A stretch of DNA of 64,000 nucleotides from CAYZMH01 sp964479445 (GCA_964479445.1 CAYZMH010000001.1:1-64000), one strand, 5' to 3'. Counted from the stretch's first letter, positions 16,849 through 26,064 are shown. Translations and numbers: made by a program. The notes: generated by a model from the letters alone, not told the origin.

Positions 16849-17460
16849 ATGGAATTATCCTCCGAAACGGAAAAGCGAATTATAGAAGCTGCTGAAAAGA
16901 TTTTTTACCTCCGCGGCAAAGCAGGTGCCTCCATGCAGGAGATCGCTGATGAGGCAGACATAACACGTACCTCCCTGAACTATTACTATCGGAGTAAGGA
17001 TAAGTTATTTGAGGCGGTTTTCAGATCAGCACTGGGGAGTTTTGTTCCTCACCTGGCAAGGTTGTTGAGAACAGATATTTCTATCCGTGAATACTTACCG
17101 GAGATGATCACCATGATCATCGATACCATGATCGAAAAGCCACAGATCCCGGTTTTTGTGCTGCAGGAGATATCTTCAAACCCTTCCAGGATGCAACAGA
17201 TAATCCGGGAAATGGGCATCGACCCTCAGATAGCGATCGATAAATTCACCCGGGATTGTGAACTGGAACATCTGCCGATAGATCCAAGGCAGGTCCTGAT
17301 GAATGTACTCTCCCTCGGTATTTTTCCATTTGCTGCAAAACCCATCGTAGTTTCAATTCTCTATCGCGGGGATGAGAACGCTTACAGGGAAGCAATGGAC
17401 AAACGAAAAGAGCTATTGCCTCCGATGATCCTGGAGTCTCTTAAAAACCTTGAAACATGA
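16849..17460 (+). CDS. TetR/AcrR-family transcriptional regulator
   Basis: This 203-residue regulator has an N-terminal helix-turn-helix (residues about 10-57: IIEAAEKIFYLRGKAGASMQEIADEA split across the helices, with DITRTSLNYYYRSKDKLFEAV) and a helical ligand-binding C-terminal part. It is the first gene of the efflux operon and overlaps tolC by 4 bases (ATGA). It therefore probably controls its own operon by binding the palindrome just upstream. The ligand is unknown; efflux substrates are the likely inducers. Confidence 0.9.
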   Translation: MELSSETEKRIIEAAEKIFYLRGKAGASMQEIADEADITRTSLNYYYRSKDKLFEAVFRSALGSFVPHLARLLRTDISIREYLPEMITMIIDTMIEKPQIPVFVLQEISSNPSRMQQIIREMGIDPQIAIDKFTRDCELEHLPIDPRQVLMNVLSLGIFPFAAKPIVVSILYRGDENAYREAMDKRKELLPPMILESLKNLET

Positions 17461-18722
17461 AATATCTGATTTTCCCGGCTTTATTGTTCCTGCAAATTAC
17501 ACTATGGGGCCAGGACACATTGAATCTTGACTGGTGTATCCAACAGGCGGTTGAACACGCTCCGCAGCGTGCCAATCGCGAACAGATCCATCGAAAGGGA
17601 TCTTTACAGCAGGAAAATATCCAGACAAACTGGCTGCCCACCCTGGCCCTCAATGGACAGGTTACCTATCAATCCGATGTGGTAAGCCTGGAAATGAGTG
17701 ATCCTTCCGTTCCGTTCTCTTTTCCGGATATGCCCCACGAACAGGTGGCACTGAACCTGGATGTGGAACAGACACTCTACGACGGCGGTACTATTACACG
17801 AAAGAAGACCTTGGATCGAATAGAAACCGAAACCGCCCTGCAGCAACTGAAAGTGGATCTCTATGGAATCCGGGAGAACATAACTCAACTTTACTTCTCG
17901 GTTCTGTTACTACAGGAAAACCGGGAAAATGCAGAGATTGCGCTGGATAACCTGAAACAACAGGAAACCCTGGTTCAGGCTGCTCTTGAAAACGGAACTG
18001 CCATGGAATCCGACCTGCACATTATACGGGTTGAGATCATGGAGATCCTTCAATCACTGGATGAGCTGGATGCCCGGCGCAATGCATTGATTCAGATGAT
18101 AGCGATCCATACTGGAAAAGAGCTGAAACCTGAAACAGTTTGTAAGGTGCCTTACCTGGAGGTGGAGGAGGATTCTGCACTTGTGCGGCCCGAAATGGAA
18201 CTTTTTGAATTACAGTCCGCTACTCTGGAAGCCGGAAAAGAACTGGTTCAAGCCAGGCGAAGGCCCCGCGTGTTTGCATTCGGACAGGCAGGATACGGAC
18301 TTCCGGGCTATAATATGCTTAATGACGACTGGGATACCTACTACAGGATAGGTGCCGGTGTGCGCTGGCAGATACTGGACTGGAATCAGGTAAAGAGAGA
18401 ACAACAAATTTTTGATGCCCGCCAACAGATGGTCTATAATAACCGGAACAGCTTCGAGCAACAGATCAATGCGGCCATGGTTAAAGAGCGGGAACAGATA
18501 AAGCATTACCGACATGCGATCGAAATGGATCGTAAAATGCTGAAAATGCGCCGGGAAATAACCCGGGATGCCGCCTCCCGGTTAGAAAACGGGGTTATCA
18601 ATGCCACCGAATACACCGTAGAGCTCAACAGGGAACAGCGAGTCCGTGTAAAACTAACCACACACAAAATCAAGCTATTACAAGGTATTGCCAACTATAA
18701 AACACTTCAGGGAACCTTATAA
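17457..18722 (+). CDS. TolC-family outer-membrane efflux protein
   Basis: This 421-residue protein has a signal peptide (about 1-18, ending LWGQ) and the two helical repeat domains of the outer-membrane factor family, with long Glu/Gln-rich helices and the typical SV(L/F)LLQENRENAEIAL and YRIGAGVRWQILDW stretches. It should form a trimeric outer-membrane duct for the HlyD and ABC components encoded next. It starts in the stop codon of tetR. Confidence 0.88.
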   Translation: MKYLIFPALLFLQITLWGQDTLNLDWCIQQAVEHAPQRANREQIHRKGSLQQENIQTNWLPTLALNGQVTYQSDVVSLEMSDPSVPFSFPDMPHEQVALNLDVEQTLYDGGTITRKKTLDRIETETALQQLKVDLYGIRENITQLYFSVLLLQENRENAEIALDNLKQQETLVQAALENGTAMESDLHIIRVEIMEILQSLDELDARRNALIQMIAIHTGKELKPETVCKVPYLEVEEDSALVRPEMELFELQSATLEAGKELVQARRRPRVFAFGQAGYGLPGYNMLNDDWDTYYRIGAGVRWQILDWNQVKREQQIFDARQQMVYNNRNSFEQQINAAMVKEREQIKHYRHAIEMDRKMLKMRREITRDAASRLENGVINATEYTVELNREQRVRVKLTTHKIKLLQGIANYKTLQGTL

Positions 18723-18733
18723 AAGAAAACGTT

Positions 18734-19612
18734 ATGAGAATAGTATCGTGGATAGGAATAGGATCCATCATTCTGTGCAGCGCCTGCCAATCCGGGGAAC
18801 AAACATCCGATGCCTTCGGTAATTTCGAGGCCGAGGAGGTGCTGGTATCTGCCGAATCACAGGGTAGATTAATTGATTTTTCCATCAGGGAGGGAGATGA
18901 TCTTCAGGCGGGCATAATTACCGCCGTTATCGATACAACGGGATTGCACCTGAAAAAAAGGCAACTGGCCGTGGCCATGCAAACCCTTCATACAAAAATG
19001 AAAACCCTCCGCTCACAGATTGAAATAAAAAAGATCGAAAAAGAGAACCTGGACCGCGAACTGGCCCGGGTAAAACGCCTGTTAAAAGATGGAGCTGCCA
19101 CCATTCGGCAGCGTGATGATCTGAAGGGGAAAGTCAGGGTAGCTGAAGCAGGCATCCGGTCGCTGGAATCACAAATGTCTACGCTGTACGCGGAACGGGA
19201 GTCTTTCGGGGTACAGATCCAGCAGGTAAATAACCAACTCGAGCACGCACGGGTAAAGAATCCGCTCAAAGGGGTGGTTCTTCAGAAATATAAAAAAGAG
19301 GGCGAAGTGGTGGCTCCGGGCCAGGCTTTATATAAAATTGCGAATCTGGATCAGCTGATTCTGCGGGCCTATGTGAGCGGAAATCAGCTGTCGGAAGTGA
19401 AACTTGGGGCTGAAAGTCTCGTTCTATATGATACCCCGGACGGTTTAAAAGAGATACCGGGAACCATCTCATGGGTTGCTTCCGAGGCGGAGTTTACTCC
19501 CAGGATCATCCAGACCCGGGAAGAACGGGTTAACCTGGTCTATGCCATCAAGGTGCGGGTGGAGAATGATGGAAGCTTAAAGATCGGAATGCCGGGAGAA
19601 ATCAGGTTTTAA
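18734..19612 (+). CDS. HlyD-family periplasmic adaptor lipoprotein
   Basis: This 292-residue membrane fusion protein has a lipoprotein-like signal (CSAC, Cys18), the split biotinyl-lipoyl domain (EAEEVLVSAESQGRL near residue 34 and KNPLKGVVLQKYKKEGEVVAPGQ near 175), a coiled-coil hairpin between them (about 75-170), and a beta-barrel domain (LILRAYVSGNQL). It links the inner-membrane ABC transporter to the TolC duct. The length and gene order recall YbhG of the YbhGFSR exporter of E. coli. It lies 11 bases after tolC and 1 base before the first ATPase gene. Confidence 0.88.
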   Translation: MRIVSWIGIGSIILCSACQSGEQTSDAFGNFEAEEVLVSAESQGRLIDFSIREGDDLQAGIITAVIDTTGLHLKKRQLAVAMQTLHTKMKTLRSQIEIKKIEKENLDRELARVKRLLKDGAATIRQRDDLKGKVRVAEAGIRSLESQMSTLYAERESFGVQIQQVNNQLEHARVKNPLKGVVLQKYKKEGEVVAPGQALYKIANLDQLILRAYVSGNQLSEVKLGAESLVLYDTPDGLKEIPGTISWVASEAEFTPRIIQTREERVNLVYAIKVRVENDGSLKIGMPGEIRF

Positions 19613-19613
19613 A

Positions 19614-20537
19614 ATGAAGTATCTCATTCAGGCAGAGCGTCTGTCAAAATCTTTTGGCCAGGTCCGGGCAATCAACAATGTCCGTCTCGGGATTGAACAG
19701 GGAGAACTGTTTGGACTGATAGGTCCCGATGGAGCTGGTAAAACCACCCTTTTCAGGATTCTTGTAACCCTGCTCTGTCCTGATGAAGGGGAGGCATGGG
19801 TAAACGGGTATCACAGCATAAGGGATTCCAGGAAGATCCGCGACCTGATTGGCTACATGCCCGGCAGATTCAGCCTGTACCAGGATCTTTCGGTGCAGGA
19901 GAACCTGGAGTTCTACGCAACGGTATTCGGAACCACCATCCATGAAAATTATGATATGATCAAAGAGGTCTACCGGCATATCGAACCGTTCCGCGACCGG
20001 CTGGCCGGTCGTCTTTCGGGAGGTATGAAACAGAAACTGGCCCTCTCCTGCGCATTGATTCACAGGCCTTCCATACTTATTCTGGATGAGCCGACAACCG
20101 GGGTAGACGCGGTCTCCAGAAAAGAGTTCTGGGAAATGCTCAAACACATTCAAAAGGAGGGTATAACCATTCTGGTATCGACCCCCTATATGGATGAGGC
20201 AGCCCGGTGCGACCGCATTGCCCTGATGCAAAAAGGTTCAATCCTGGGTATCGATCGACCCGACAAAATGCCGCATTCCGGCCGGCATCCCATGTACTGC
20301 CTGAAAAGTGAAAATGATCTCTATAACCTCTTGCTTAAGGTCAGAAAACAGGTTCCGTGCAAAACAGCGTATCTTTTTGGTAATGAAATTCATGTAACAC
20401 TGGAAAAGGAGGGTGACAGAAAGAATGCCGGATCCATTATACAGTCCTGGAACGATCCGACCCTCTCCTGGGAACCCATGCACCCGGGAATTGAAGACTA
20501 TTTCATGGAATTAATGGTGGAAAGTGACGATGGATAA
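19614..20537 (+). CDS. ABC transporter ATPase with canonical signature
   Basis: This 307-residue ATPase has Walker A GPDGAGKTT (37-45), signature LSGGMKQKL (about 133), Walker B ILILDEPTTGVD and a switch region around STPYMDEA. A C-terminal extension of about 90 residues follows the core. It corresponds to the N-terminal half of YbhF-type double ATPases. The next ATPase gene overlaps its end. Confidence 0.92.
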   Translation: MKYLIQAERLSKSFGQVRAINNVRLGIEQGELFGLIGPDGAGKTTLFRILVTLLCPDEGEAWVNGYHSIRDSRKIRDLIGYMPGRFSLYQDLSVQENLEFYATVFGTTIHENYDMIKEVYRHIEPFRDRLAGRLSGGMKQKLALSCALIHRPSILILDEPTTGVDAVSRKEFWEMLKHIQKEGITILVSTPYMDEAARCDRIALMQKGSILGIDRPDKMPHSGRHPMYCLKSENDLYNLLLKVRKQVPCKTAYLFGNEIHVTLEKEGDRKNAGSIIQSWNDPTLSWEPMHPGIEDYFMELMVESDDG

Positions 20538-21282
20538 AGGCGATTCGATCATAACGGTAAAAGAGTTGGTGAAAAGGTTCGGGTCCTTTACTGCCAATGA
20601 TCATCTTACCTTTGATGTGAAAAAGGGAGAGATATTTGGATTCCTGGGAGCAAACGGGGCGGGTAAGACTACCGCAATGCGAATTCTGTGCGGTCTGTCA
20701 TATCCCTCATCGGGTCAGATCCGGGTTGCGGGTTATGATGTCTATACCCAACGTGAACAGATCAAACGAAGCATAGGGTATATGTCACAGAAATTCTCTC
20801 TTTACGAGGATCTGACGGTATCGGAGAACATCCGTCTCTATGCGGGTATTTATGGAATGAAGCGCAAGGAGATCAGGGAACGGGAGCAACAGTTGCTTGA
20901 GCGGTTGGGTATGCAGCGCATAAAGGACAGGTTGATCAGTACCATTCCCCTGGGCTGGAAGCAGAAACTTGCTTTTTCTGTAGCTATATTTCACCAGCCC
21001 CGCATTGTGTTCCTCGATGAGCCTACCGGCGGGGTGGATCCCGTTACACGGCGTAAGTTCTGGGAACTGATTCACGATGCAACGCGCGAGGACATAACCG
21101 TATTTGTGACAACACACTATATGGATGAAGCGGAGTACTGTGACAGGGTTTCTATCATGGTCGATGGTCGGATCGAGGCACTGGATTCTCCGCTGAAACT
21201 GAGGAAAAAATATGGGGTGGAAACTATGAACGATGTCTTTTTGCGTCTTGCAAGAATCTCTAAAAACAACCATTATGAATAA
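20530..21282 (+). CDS. ABC transporter ATPase with LPLGW-type altered signature
   Basis: This 250-residue ATPase has Walker A GANGAGKTT and Walker B IVFLDEPTGGVDPVTRR, but in place of LSGGQ it has IPLGWKQKL, as in the second half of YbhF/RbbA-like ATPases. The pair with the canonical ATPase upstream therefore looks like an asymmetric heterodimer, split here into two genes. ATG 20530 is preferred over GTG 20524; either overlaps the end of the previous gene. A HAD phosphatase gene overlaps its own 3' end. Confidence 0.9.
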   Translation: MDKGDSIITVKELVKRFGSFTANDHLTFDVKKGEIFGFLGANGAGKTTAMRILCGLSYPSSGQIRVAGYDVYTQREQIKRSIGYMSQKFSLYEDLTVSENIRLYAGIYGMKRKEIREREQQLLERLGMQRIKDRLISTIPLGWKQKLAFSVAIFHQPRIVFLDEPTGGVDPVTRRKFWELIHDATREDITVFVTTHYMDEAEYCDRVSIMVDGRIEALDSPLKLRKKYGVETMNDVFLRLARISKNNHYE

Positions 21283-21949
21283 GGACAAAGCTGTAATTTT
21301 TGACATGGATGGAGTGATCGTAGATAATTCGGAATACCATTACAGGGCCTGGGAAATATTTTGTGAAAAAGAGGGGTATACCTACAGTCGTGAAGGGGCC
21401 AGGTATTGGTTCGGGGGCACGAATCAGGATATCCTTGAGAAAGTATACAAAAGGAAAGTGGATCGCGAAGAGGCCAGGGAGAAGGGAGCCATCAAGGAGA
21501 AGTTATACAGGGATCTCATTGCTCCCGAACTGCGGCCGGTTCCGGGAATCCGTAACCTTTTAAACAACCTGAGGGAAGCCGGGGTGTCACTTGCTGTCGC
21601 AACCTCTGCTCCCGGTGAGAATGTGGATTTTATACTCGACCGCCTGGATTTGCGCTCCTTTTTCGACCACATCGTTGATGCCGATGGGGTAAAAAGGGGT
21701 AAGCCGGATCCGGAGATCTACCTGAAAGCAGCTGATATACTCAAGGTTCATCCACAGAATTGCCTGGTCTTTGAAGACGCAGTGCATGGAATTCAGGCAG
21801 CCAGGGAAGCTGGTATGCAGGTGGTCGGACTCATTACCACACTGGAAGATCAAGAGCTGCAGGGTACCTTGTTCAATATCCGGGATTTTACAAAGATAAA
21901 AGCAGAAAAGCTCATTGAAATAATCAACAAACAGGCAACCTCGCTTTAA
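21275..21949 (+). CDS. HAD-superfamily phosphatase / beta-phosphoglucomutase-like protein
   Basis: This 224-residue enzyme has HAD motif I DMDGVIVDN (the catalytic Asp pair), a helical cap of the beta-phosphoglucomutase type (EYHYRAWEIFCEKEG), motif II VATSA, motif III Lys in KRGKPDPEIY, and motif IV VFEDAVHGIQAA. It is a soluble phosphatase or sugar-phosphate mutase of unknown substrate. ATG 21275 overlaps the end of the ATPase gene by 8 bases, which ties its translation to the efflux operon although no functional link is obvious. Confidence 0.85.
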   Translation: MNKDKAVIFDMDGVIVDNSEYHYRAWEIFCEKEGYTYSREGARYWFGGTNQDILEKVYKRKVDREEAREKGAIKEKLYRDLIAPELRPVPGIRNLLNNLREAGVSLAVATSAPGENVDFILDRLDLRSFFDHIVDADGVKRGKPDPEIYLKAADILKVHPQNCLVFEDAVHGIQAAREAGMQVVGLITTLEDQELQGTLFNIRDFTKIKAEKLIEIINKQATSL

Positions 21950-21955
21950 TCGTAG

Positions 21956-21976
21956 CATCACAAAATGAATGTGATG
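21956..21976 (+). other. Hairpin between the HAD gene and the first permease gene
   Basis: A 7-bp perfect stem (CATCACA with TGTGATG) with a 7-base loop lies in the 97-base gap. There is no U-tract, so it may tune permease expression by partial termination or mRNA processing, or have no role. Confidence 0.3.
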
Positions 21977-22046
21977 AGGAATAGCGCAAAGCAGGATGAT
22001 TCTCTTTCATGCTGTTTTCACCGTAGCACAGACAGAAATTAAAAGA

Positions 22047-23153
22047 ATGAAACGCTTTTTCGGATTTGTATTAAAAGAGTTCCGCCATATCTTCAGGGAT
22101 CCCCGGACCCTTGCCATTCTTTTCGGTCTTCCCATGGTGATGATCATTCTGTTCGGGTATGTGGTTTCAAATGACATCAAGGATATAAGACTTGCCGTAG
22201 TGGATCCTTCACGGGATGCGGTGACCCGTCAGATCACCGATAAGATCTTATCCTCGGGATATTTTATTTCAGCCGGTTACCTGGAGCAGGAGAAAGATAT
22301 TGAACAAGCATTTCAGGGTGACCGGGCCCGCCTGGTGTTGCTGTTTGGTTCCGACTTTGAAGAGAAGTTAATGCGGGAGAAAAAAGCAGATGTCAGACTC
22401 GTAGTGGATGCTGCAGACGCCAATTCAGCCCAGCTGGCGGTGAATTATGCGGAAGGTATTATCCGCTCGTGGCTGAGGGAGCAGGCCGGAGAGGTTAAAC
22501 TTCCGGTGCAGATAGAGGCCATTCCCCGCATGATGTACAACCAGGAGTTGCGTGGTGTTTATATGTTTGTGCCCGGATTGATGGCATTGATCCTGATGCT
22601 TATATCGGCCCTTATGACCTCTGTAACGATCACCCGCGAAAAGGAGTTCGGTACCATGGAACCTCTGCTGGCCTCTCCGTTGAAGCCCCGCGAGATCATC
22701 ATGGGAAAGGTCACTCCCTATGTGTTTCTATCATTCATCAATGCCATAACGATCATCACCCTGGGAATCCTGGTTTTCGGGGTGCCATTGAGGGGGAGCG
22801 TGATATTGCTACTGGCTGAGAGTATGCTCTACATTACCCTGGCACTCTCCCTGGGAGTCTTTATCTCATCCCTGGCCAGGTCGCAACAAATTGCTATGGT
22901 CATCTCAATGGTCGGATTGATGTTGCCTACCATCCTGCTTTCAGGATTTATCTTTCCAATCGATAATATGCCGGAGATTCTGCAGGCTTTTTCGACCATT
23001 ATGCCTGCACGCTGGTTTATCGTGATCGTCAAGAATATTATGCTTAAAGGAACCGGCCTGGCATTTGTATGGAAGGAAACACTGATATTGCTTGCCATGA
23101 CACTGTTTTTCATCATCGCTGCAGTCAGGAAATTTAAAACCCGTCTTGAATAG
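22047..23153 (+). CDS. ABC-2 type permease (YbhS/YbhR-like)
   Basis: This 368-residue permease has one N-terminal helix, a large extracytoplasmic domain (about 45-165) and five C-terminal helices, the ABC-2 layout. The family motif TREKEFGTMEPLLASPLKPREIIMGK follows the second helix. The start ATG 22047 (MKRFFGFVLKEFRHIFRDPR) gives the usual cytoplasmic amphipathic N-terminus; an upstream ATG at 21996 adds 17 unlikely residues. Confidence 0.9.
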   Translation: MKRFFGFVLKEFRHIFRDPRTLAILFGLPMVMIILFGYVVSNDIKDIRLAVVDPSRDAVTRQITDKILSSGYFISAGYLEQEKDIEQAFQGDRARLVLLFGSDFEEKLMREKKADVRLVVDAADANSAQLAVNYAEGIIRSWLREQAGEVKLPVQIEAIPRMMYNQELRGVYMFVPGLMALILMLISALMTSVTITREKEFGTMEPLLASPLKPREIIMGKVTPYVFLSFINAITIITLGILVFGVPLRGSVILLLAESMLYITLALSLGVFISSLARSQQIAMVISMVGLMLPTILLSGFIFPIDNMPEILQAFSTIMPARWFIVIVKNIMLKGTGLAFVWKETLILLAMTLFFIIAAVRKFKTRLE

Positions 23154-23161
23154 CCATTATC

Positions 23162-24277
23162 ATGAGGATACTTCTGACACTGCTTAAAAAAGAGTTTAAA
23201 CAGATTTTCCGGAACCGGATGATGTTACCGGTGATTTTCGTAATTCCGGTGGTGCAGATGATTCTGCTGGTCTATGCTGCCAGCCTGGAGATGAAGAACA
23301 TCGATTTGGTAGTGGTGGACCATGATCTTTCCCAGACTTCCCGCCGACTCACGGCAAGTTTCGAAGGATCGGATTTTTATACGCTGAAGGGGAATACGCA
23401 GCATGACGAGGCAGCTGAAAACCTGATGATCAGGGATCGCGCTGATATCATTATTCGCTTTAAGCATGGGTTTGAAGAGGATTTGGTCAATGAAGGAAAT
23501 GCGGATATTCAATTAATAATCAATGCAATAAATGCCACCGAGGCAGGACTGATTCAGGGGAATACGCAACAGATTATCCGGAAATTTAACCAGGATATCA
23601 GAACCGAGTGGTCGGGGATACAGCATGCAGGACAGGCACAGTGGCGGATGATACCCTCTTTTTGGTTTAACCCCCTTCTTGACTATAAAATTTATATGTT
23701 CTCCGGTATCCTTGTAATCCTGGTAACGCTTATAGGAATGTTCCTGACGGCATTGAATCTTGTTCGGGAAAAGGAACTGGGAACCGCAGAACAAATCAAT
23801 GTGACCCCGGTAAGGAAATATCAATTTTTGGTGTCCAAATTGCTTCCGTTCTGGATCATTGCCCTGTTTGAACTGGCTTTTGGTTTGGTGCTGGGAAGAA
23901 TACTTTTTGACCTGCCAATAAGGGGAAGCCTCCCGTTACTTTTTGGCTTCGCCTCCGTATACCTGCTTGCTGTTCTGGGGATCGGTCTCTTCTTTTCCAC
24001 ATTCTCACAAACGCAACAACAATTGATGTTTGTCGCATTTTTCTTTATGATCACATTCATTCTGATGAGCGGGGTGTTTACGCCGGCCGAAAGCATGCCG
24101 GAGTGGGCTCAGAAGATCAATATTATCAATCCCATGGCTTACTTCATGCGCGTGAACAGGATGATTCTATTGAAAGGGTCAGGTTTCCAGGATATCAGCC
24201 GGGAATTCTACAGCCTCTGCCTCTTTGCGGTTGTTATGCTTACCCTGGCGATCAATAACTATCGTAAAACATCCTGA
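23162..24277 (+). CDS. ABC-2 type permease, second subunit
   Basis: This 371-residue permease resembles the preceding one: LLKKEFKQIFRNRMMLPVIFVIPVVQ at the N-terminus, a large extracytoplasmic domain, and VREKELGTAEQINVTPVRKYQFLVSKL before the last helices. The two permeases and two ATPases form one heteromeric transporter. Its end overlaps the convergent thioredoxin-like gene by 19 bases. Confidence 0.9.
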   Translation: MRILLTLLKKEFKQIFRNRMMLPVIFVIPVVQMILLVYAASLEMKNIDLVVVDHDLSQTSRRLTASFEGSDFYTLKGNTQHDEAAENLMIRDRADIIIRFKHGFEEDLVNEGNADIQLIINAINATEAGLIQGNTQQIIRKFNQDIRTEWSGIQHAGQAQWRMIPSFWFNPLLDYKIYMFSGILVILVTLIGMFLTALNLVREKELGTAEQINVTPVRKYQFLVSKLLPFWIIALFELAFGLVLGRILFDLPIRGSLPLLFGFASVYLLAVLGIGLFFSTFSQTQQQLMFVAFFFMITFILMSGVFTPAESMPEWAQKINIINPMAYFMRVNRMILLKGSGFQDISREFYSLCLFAVVMLTLAINNYRKTS

Positions 24278-24879
24278 TCCAGCAGCTGGTCAAACATCGA
24301 CCTGGAAGACCTGGAGTTCCAGTCGGCAGCCCCGGTAATTTTCCGTACAATTCTGCCATCCCTTGATATGATATAAGTGGTGGGAATAGAACGGGAACGA
24401 AATACTTCGGGAACTCCTCCCTGCGTGTATGATACCGGAAGGTCATATCCGTGCCGCTTCATGAATGGTTCGACCTCCGACGGGGATTGATTGGTAAGCA
24501 GCAGGAAGGTGACACGATCTCCGTATTGTTCATATATTTCCTGTATTTCAGGCATTTCTGCAATACACGGGGGACACCAGGTGGCCCAGAAATTCAGGAA
24601 AACAACCGAGCCCTGATGATCTGCAAAAGATTGTGTCAGGCCTTCTGAATCGCGGTATTTCCAGGAATAATCAGATCTGTCAAGTTCAACCTGGTTCTTT
24701 TCTCCCGCAACGGATGGTTGCCGGATATGCAGCATAACCTTGTTAACACCGGTTACAATTGCTTTTCTCGGACCCGGGATAATAAGCAGCAACAATAATA
24801 CCCAGAAGATAATGTCAATTGCTTTTTGAAGAACCGGTCGCTTTTTCCAGCGTTCAAAACGTTCTTTTATCTTATTCAT
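24259..24879 (-). CDS. Membrane-anchored thioredoxin-like protein (TlpA/ResA type)
   Basis: This 206-residue protein has an N-terminal transmembrane anchor (about 20-38) and a periplasmic thioredoxin fold with the active site FWATWCPPC (Cys pair near 101-104) and the cis-proline loop RSIPTTYII. It should reduce or oxidise disulfides in the envelope. It starts in the stop codon of comB (TGATG). Confidence 0.9.
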   Translation of the reverse strand: MNKIKERFERWKKRPVLQKAIDIIFWVLLLLLIIPGPRKAIVTGVNKVMLHIRQPSVAGEKNQVELDRSDYSWKYRDSEGLTQSFADHQGSVVFLNFWATWCPPCIAEMPEIQEIYEQYGDRVTFLLLTNQSPSEVEPFMKRHGYDLPVSYTQGGVPEVFRSRSIPTTYIISRDGRIVRKITGAADWNSRSSRSMFDQLLDQDVLR

Positions 24880-25571
24880 CAGTTTATATCTATTTTCTCA
24901 AGGAACAGAGGCTCTCTTTTTCCATGTGCCCTGAGAACAAATCTGAACCGGTTTAGGTTCAAACAAAGGTGGAAATCTGTTTCCGGGGCAAAGTCCTGTT
25001 TTTCGGCTATGAAGAAGCGCTGACCACTGGTAGCACGAATCTCGGTTACCATGGATTCAAAGTCGGGCTGCTTATCTTTCAACCGGTCCCGTATATAGTG
25101 GGCACAGAAGGTATCCTCTTCAGTGGGGTGCTTAGCGCCGTAACCCATACAGACCAGGGCGACATGTGAAGGGTTCTTTTCCCGGATATAGTGAACAATG
25201 GCTTCGGCATTGACAAAACTTCCTGTTAACACTTCGTCGGCATTAACTGCATTAACAAGCCCCTGTGTACCGGCACTGGTCGTATGAATAAGTGTTTTAC
25301 CTTGAATCTTGGACTTAAGTACATGCGATGGTGAGTTTCCAATGTCAAAACCAGGAGGGAGCTTCTCTTCCCGCTCTCCCGCAAGGAGATATTCAGGATG
25401 CTCCTTTTTGAGTCTGTATGCTAGTTCCAGGTTTCCTACCGAATATACATTTGCTGCTCCGCCGTCAAAGGCATAACAGGTAACTGAGAAAGCTCTGAAT
25501 ACGTCAATCACGACTGTTAGTCCTTTTGCCTGCCGTGCACCTTCCACCATGTTTAGTATCTCAATATTCAT
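24879..25571 (-). CDS. comB: 2-phosphosulfolactate phosphatase-like protein (ComB family)
   Basis: This 230-residue protein matches the ComB family, with VVIDVFRAFSVTCYAF near residue 20, AGEREEKLPPGFDIGNSPS, TTSAGTQGLVNA and GYGAKHPTEEDTFCAHYI. The archaeal enzyme removes phosphate from 2-phosphosulfolactate in coenzyme M synthesis. No other coenzyme M or sulfonate genes (comA, comC) are in the window, so the true substrate may differ; sulfolactate-type products or sulfonolipid precursors are possible. Confidence 0.8.
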   Translation of the reverse strand: MNIEILNMVEGARQAKGLTVVIDVFRAFSVTCYAFDGGAANVYSVGNLELAYRLKKEHPEYLLAGEREEKLPPGFDIGNSPSHVLKSKIQGKTLIHTTSAGTQGLVNAVNADEVLTGSFVNAEAIVHYIREKNPSHVALVCMGYGAKHPTEEDTFCAHYIRDRLKDKQPDFESMVTEIRATSGQRFFIAEKQDFAPETDFHLCLNLNRFRFVLRAHGKREPLFLEKIDIN

Positions 25572-26048
25572 TGTTCCAGGCTAATATTTGATGATTATTA
25601 CAACGTATTTTGTTCCCTGTAGCAATCCGTTCCTCCGTATACAGGCATCAAACATGAAAAACATGCCTTTGGCCAGATACAAAAAGTCCCGGGGGCAGCC
25701 CTCTTTTTCTTGAGTCTATTCCTCTGCGAATAGAGGGTAAAAATAATTATTGACCCCGTCATCGTAATCAGGGTCGAACTGACCGGGTATGATGTGATTC
25801 CCGTAGAAATACGATCCTCGGAAAGGGGCACAGTAGCTGTGGTTTTGGGGAGAATCTGCATAAGACGGAAATCTTTCGTTCGTCCCTTTGCATGAAGGGT
25901 CATCATTGCGATAATAGCACCTGCCGGAAAGAGACCGGGACAACATTTCATGGTGTTGTTTTTTGCAAAAAGGTACGCGTCAGTTGCATACATCGGGAAT
26001 TATTTAATGCAAACATAGAAAAAACGCCTGCTTTTTTTGCAGGAATTG
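25572..26048. other. Long intergenic region without a firm gene
   Basis: Between comB and the YihY gene about 480 bases hold no gene I can support. On the minus strand a 76-codon frame at 25716-25946 ends in a Tyr/Phe/Asn/Asp-rich stretch, and a second minus-strand frame starting 5 bases earlier (MKCCPGLFPAGAIIA) gives a signal-peptide-like N-terminus. The two could be parts of one small secreted protein joined across a frameshift, or chance. No RNA gene is recognised. Confidence 0.3.
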
Positions 26049-26056
26049 TATCTTTG
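26049..26056 (+). promoter_or_regulatory. -7 promoter element upstream of the yihY-like gene
   Basis: TATCTTTG fits TAnnTTTG exactly and lies 8 bases before the first ATG, so the leader would be very short; the internal ATGs at 26068 or 26074 may be used. The same octamer stands before the genes at 60210 and 53893. Confidence 0.5.
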
Positions 26057-26064
26057 TTTATCAA

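Noticed and set aside
19614..21282. The two overlapping ATPase genes read as one broken double ATPase gene
   Set aside because: Both frames keep all ATPase motifs and the overlap of a few bases with a proper start is normal for split YbhF-type genes.
25598..25993. A 131-codon minus-strand frame before the yihY-like gene
   Set aside because: It has odd composition after its first 25 residues and a competing frame; kept only as part of the frameshift hypothesis.
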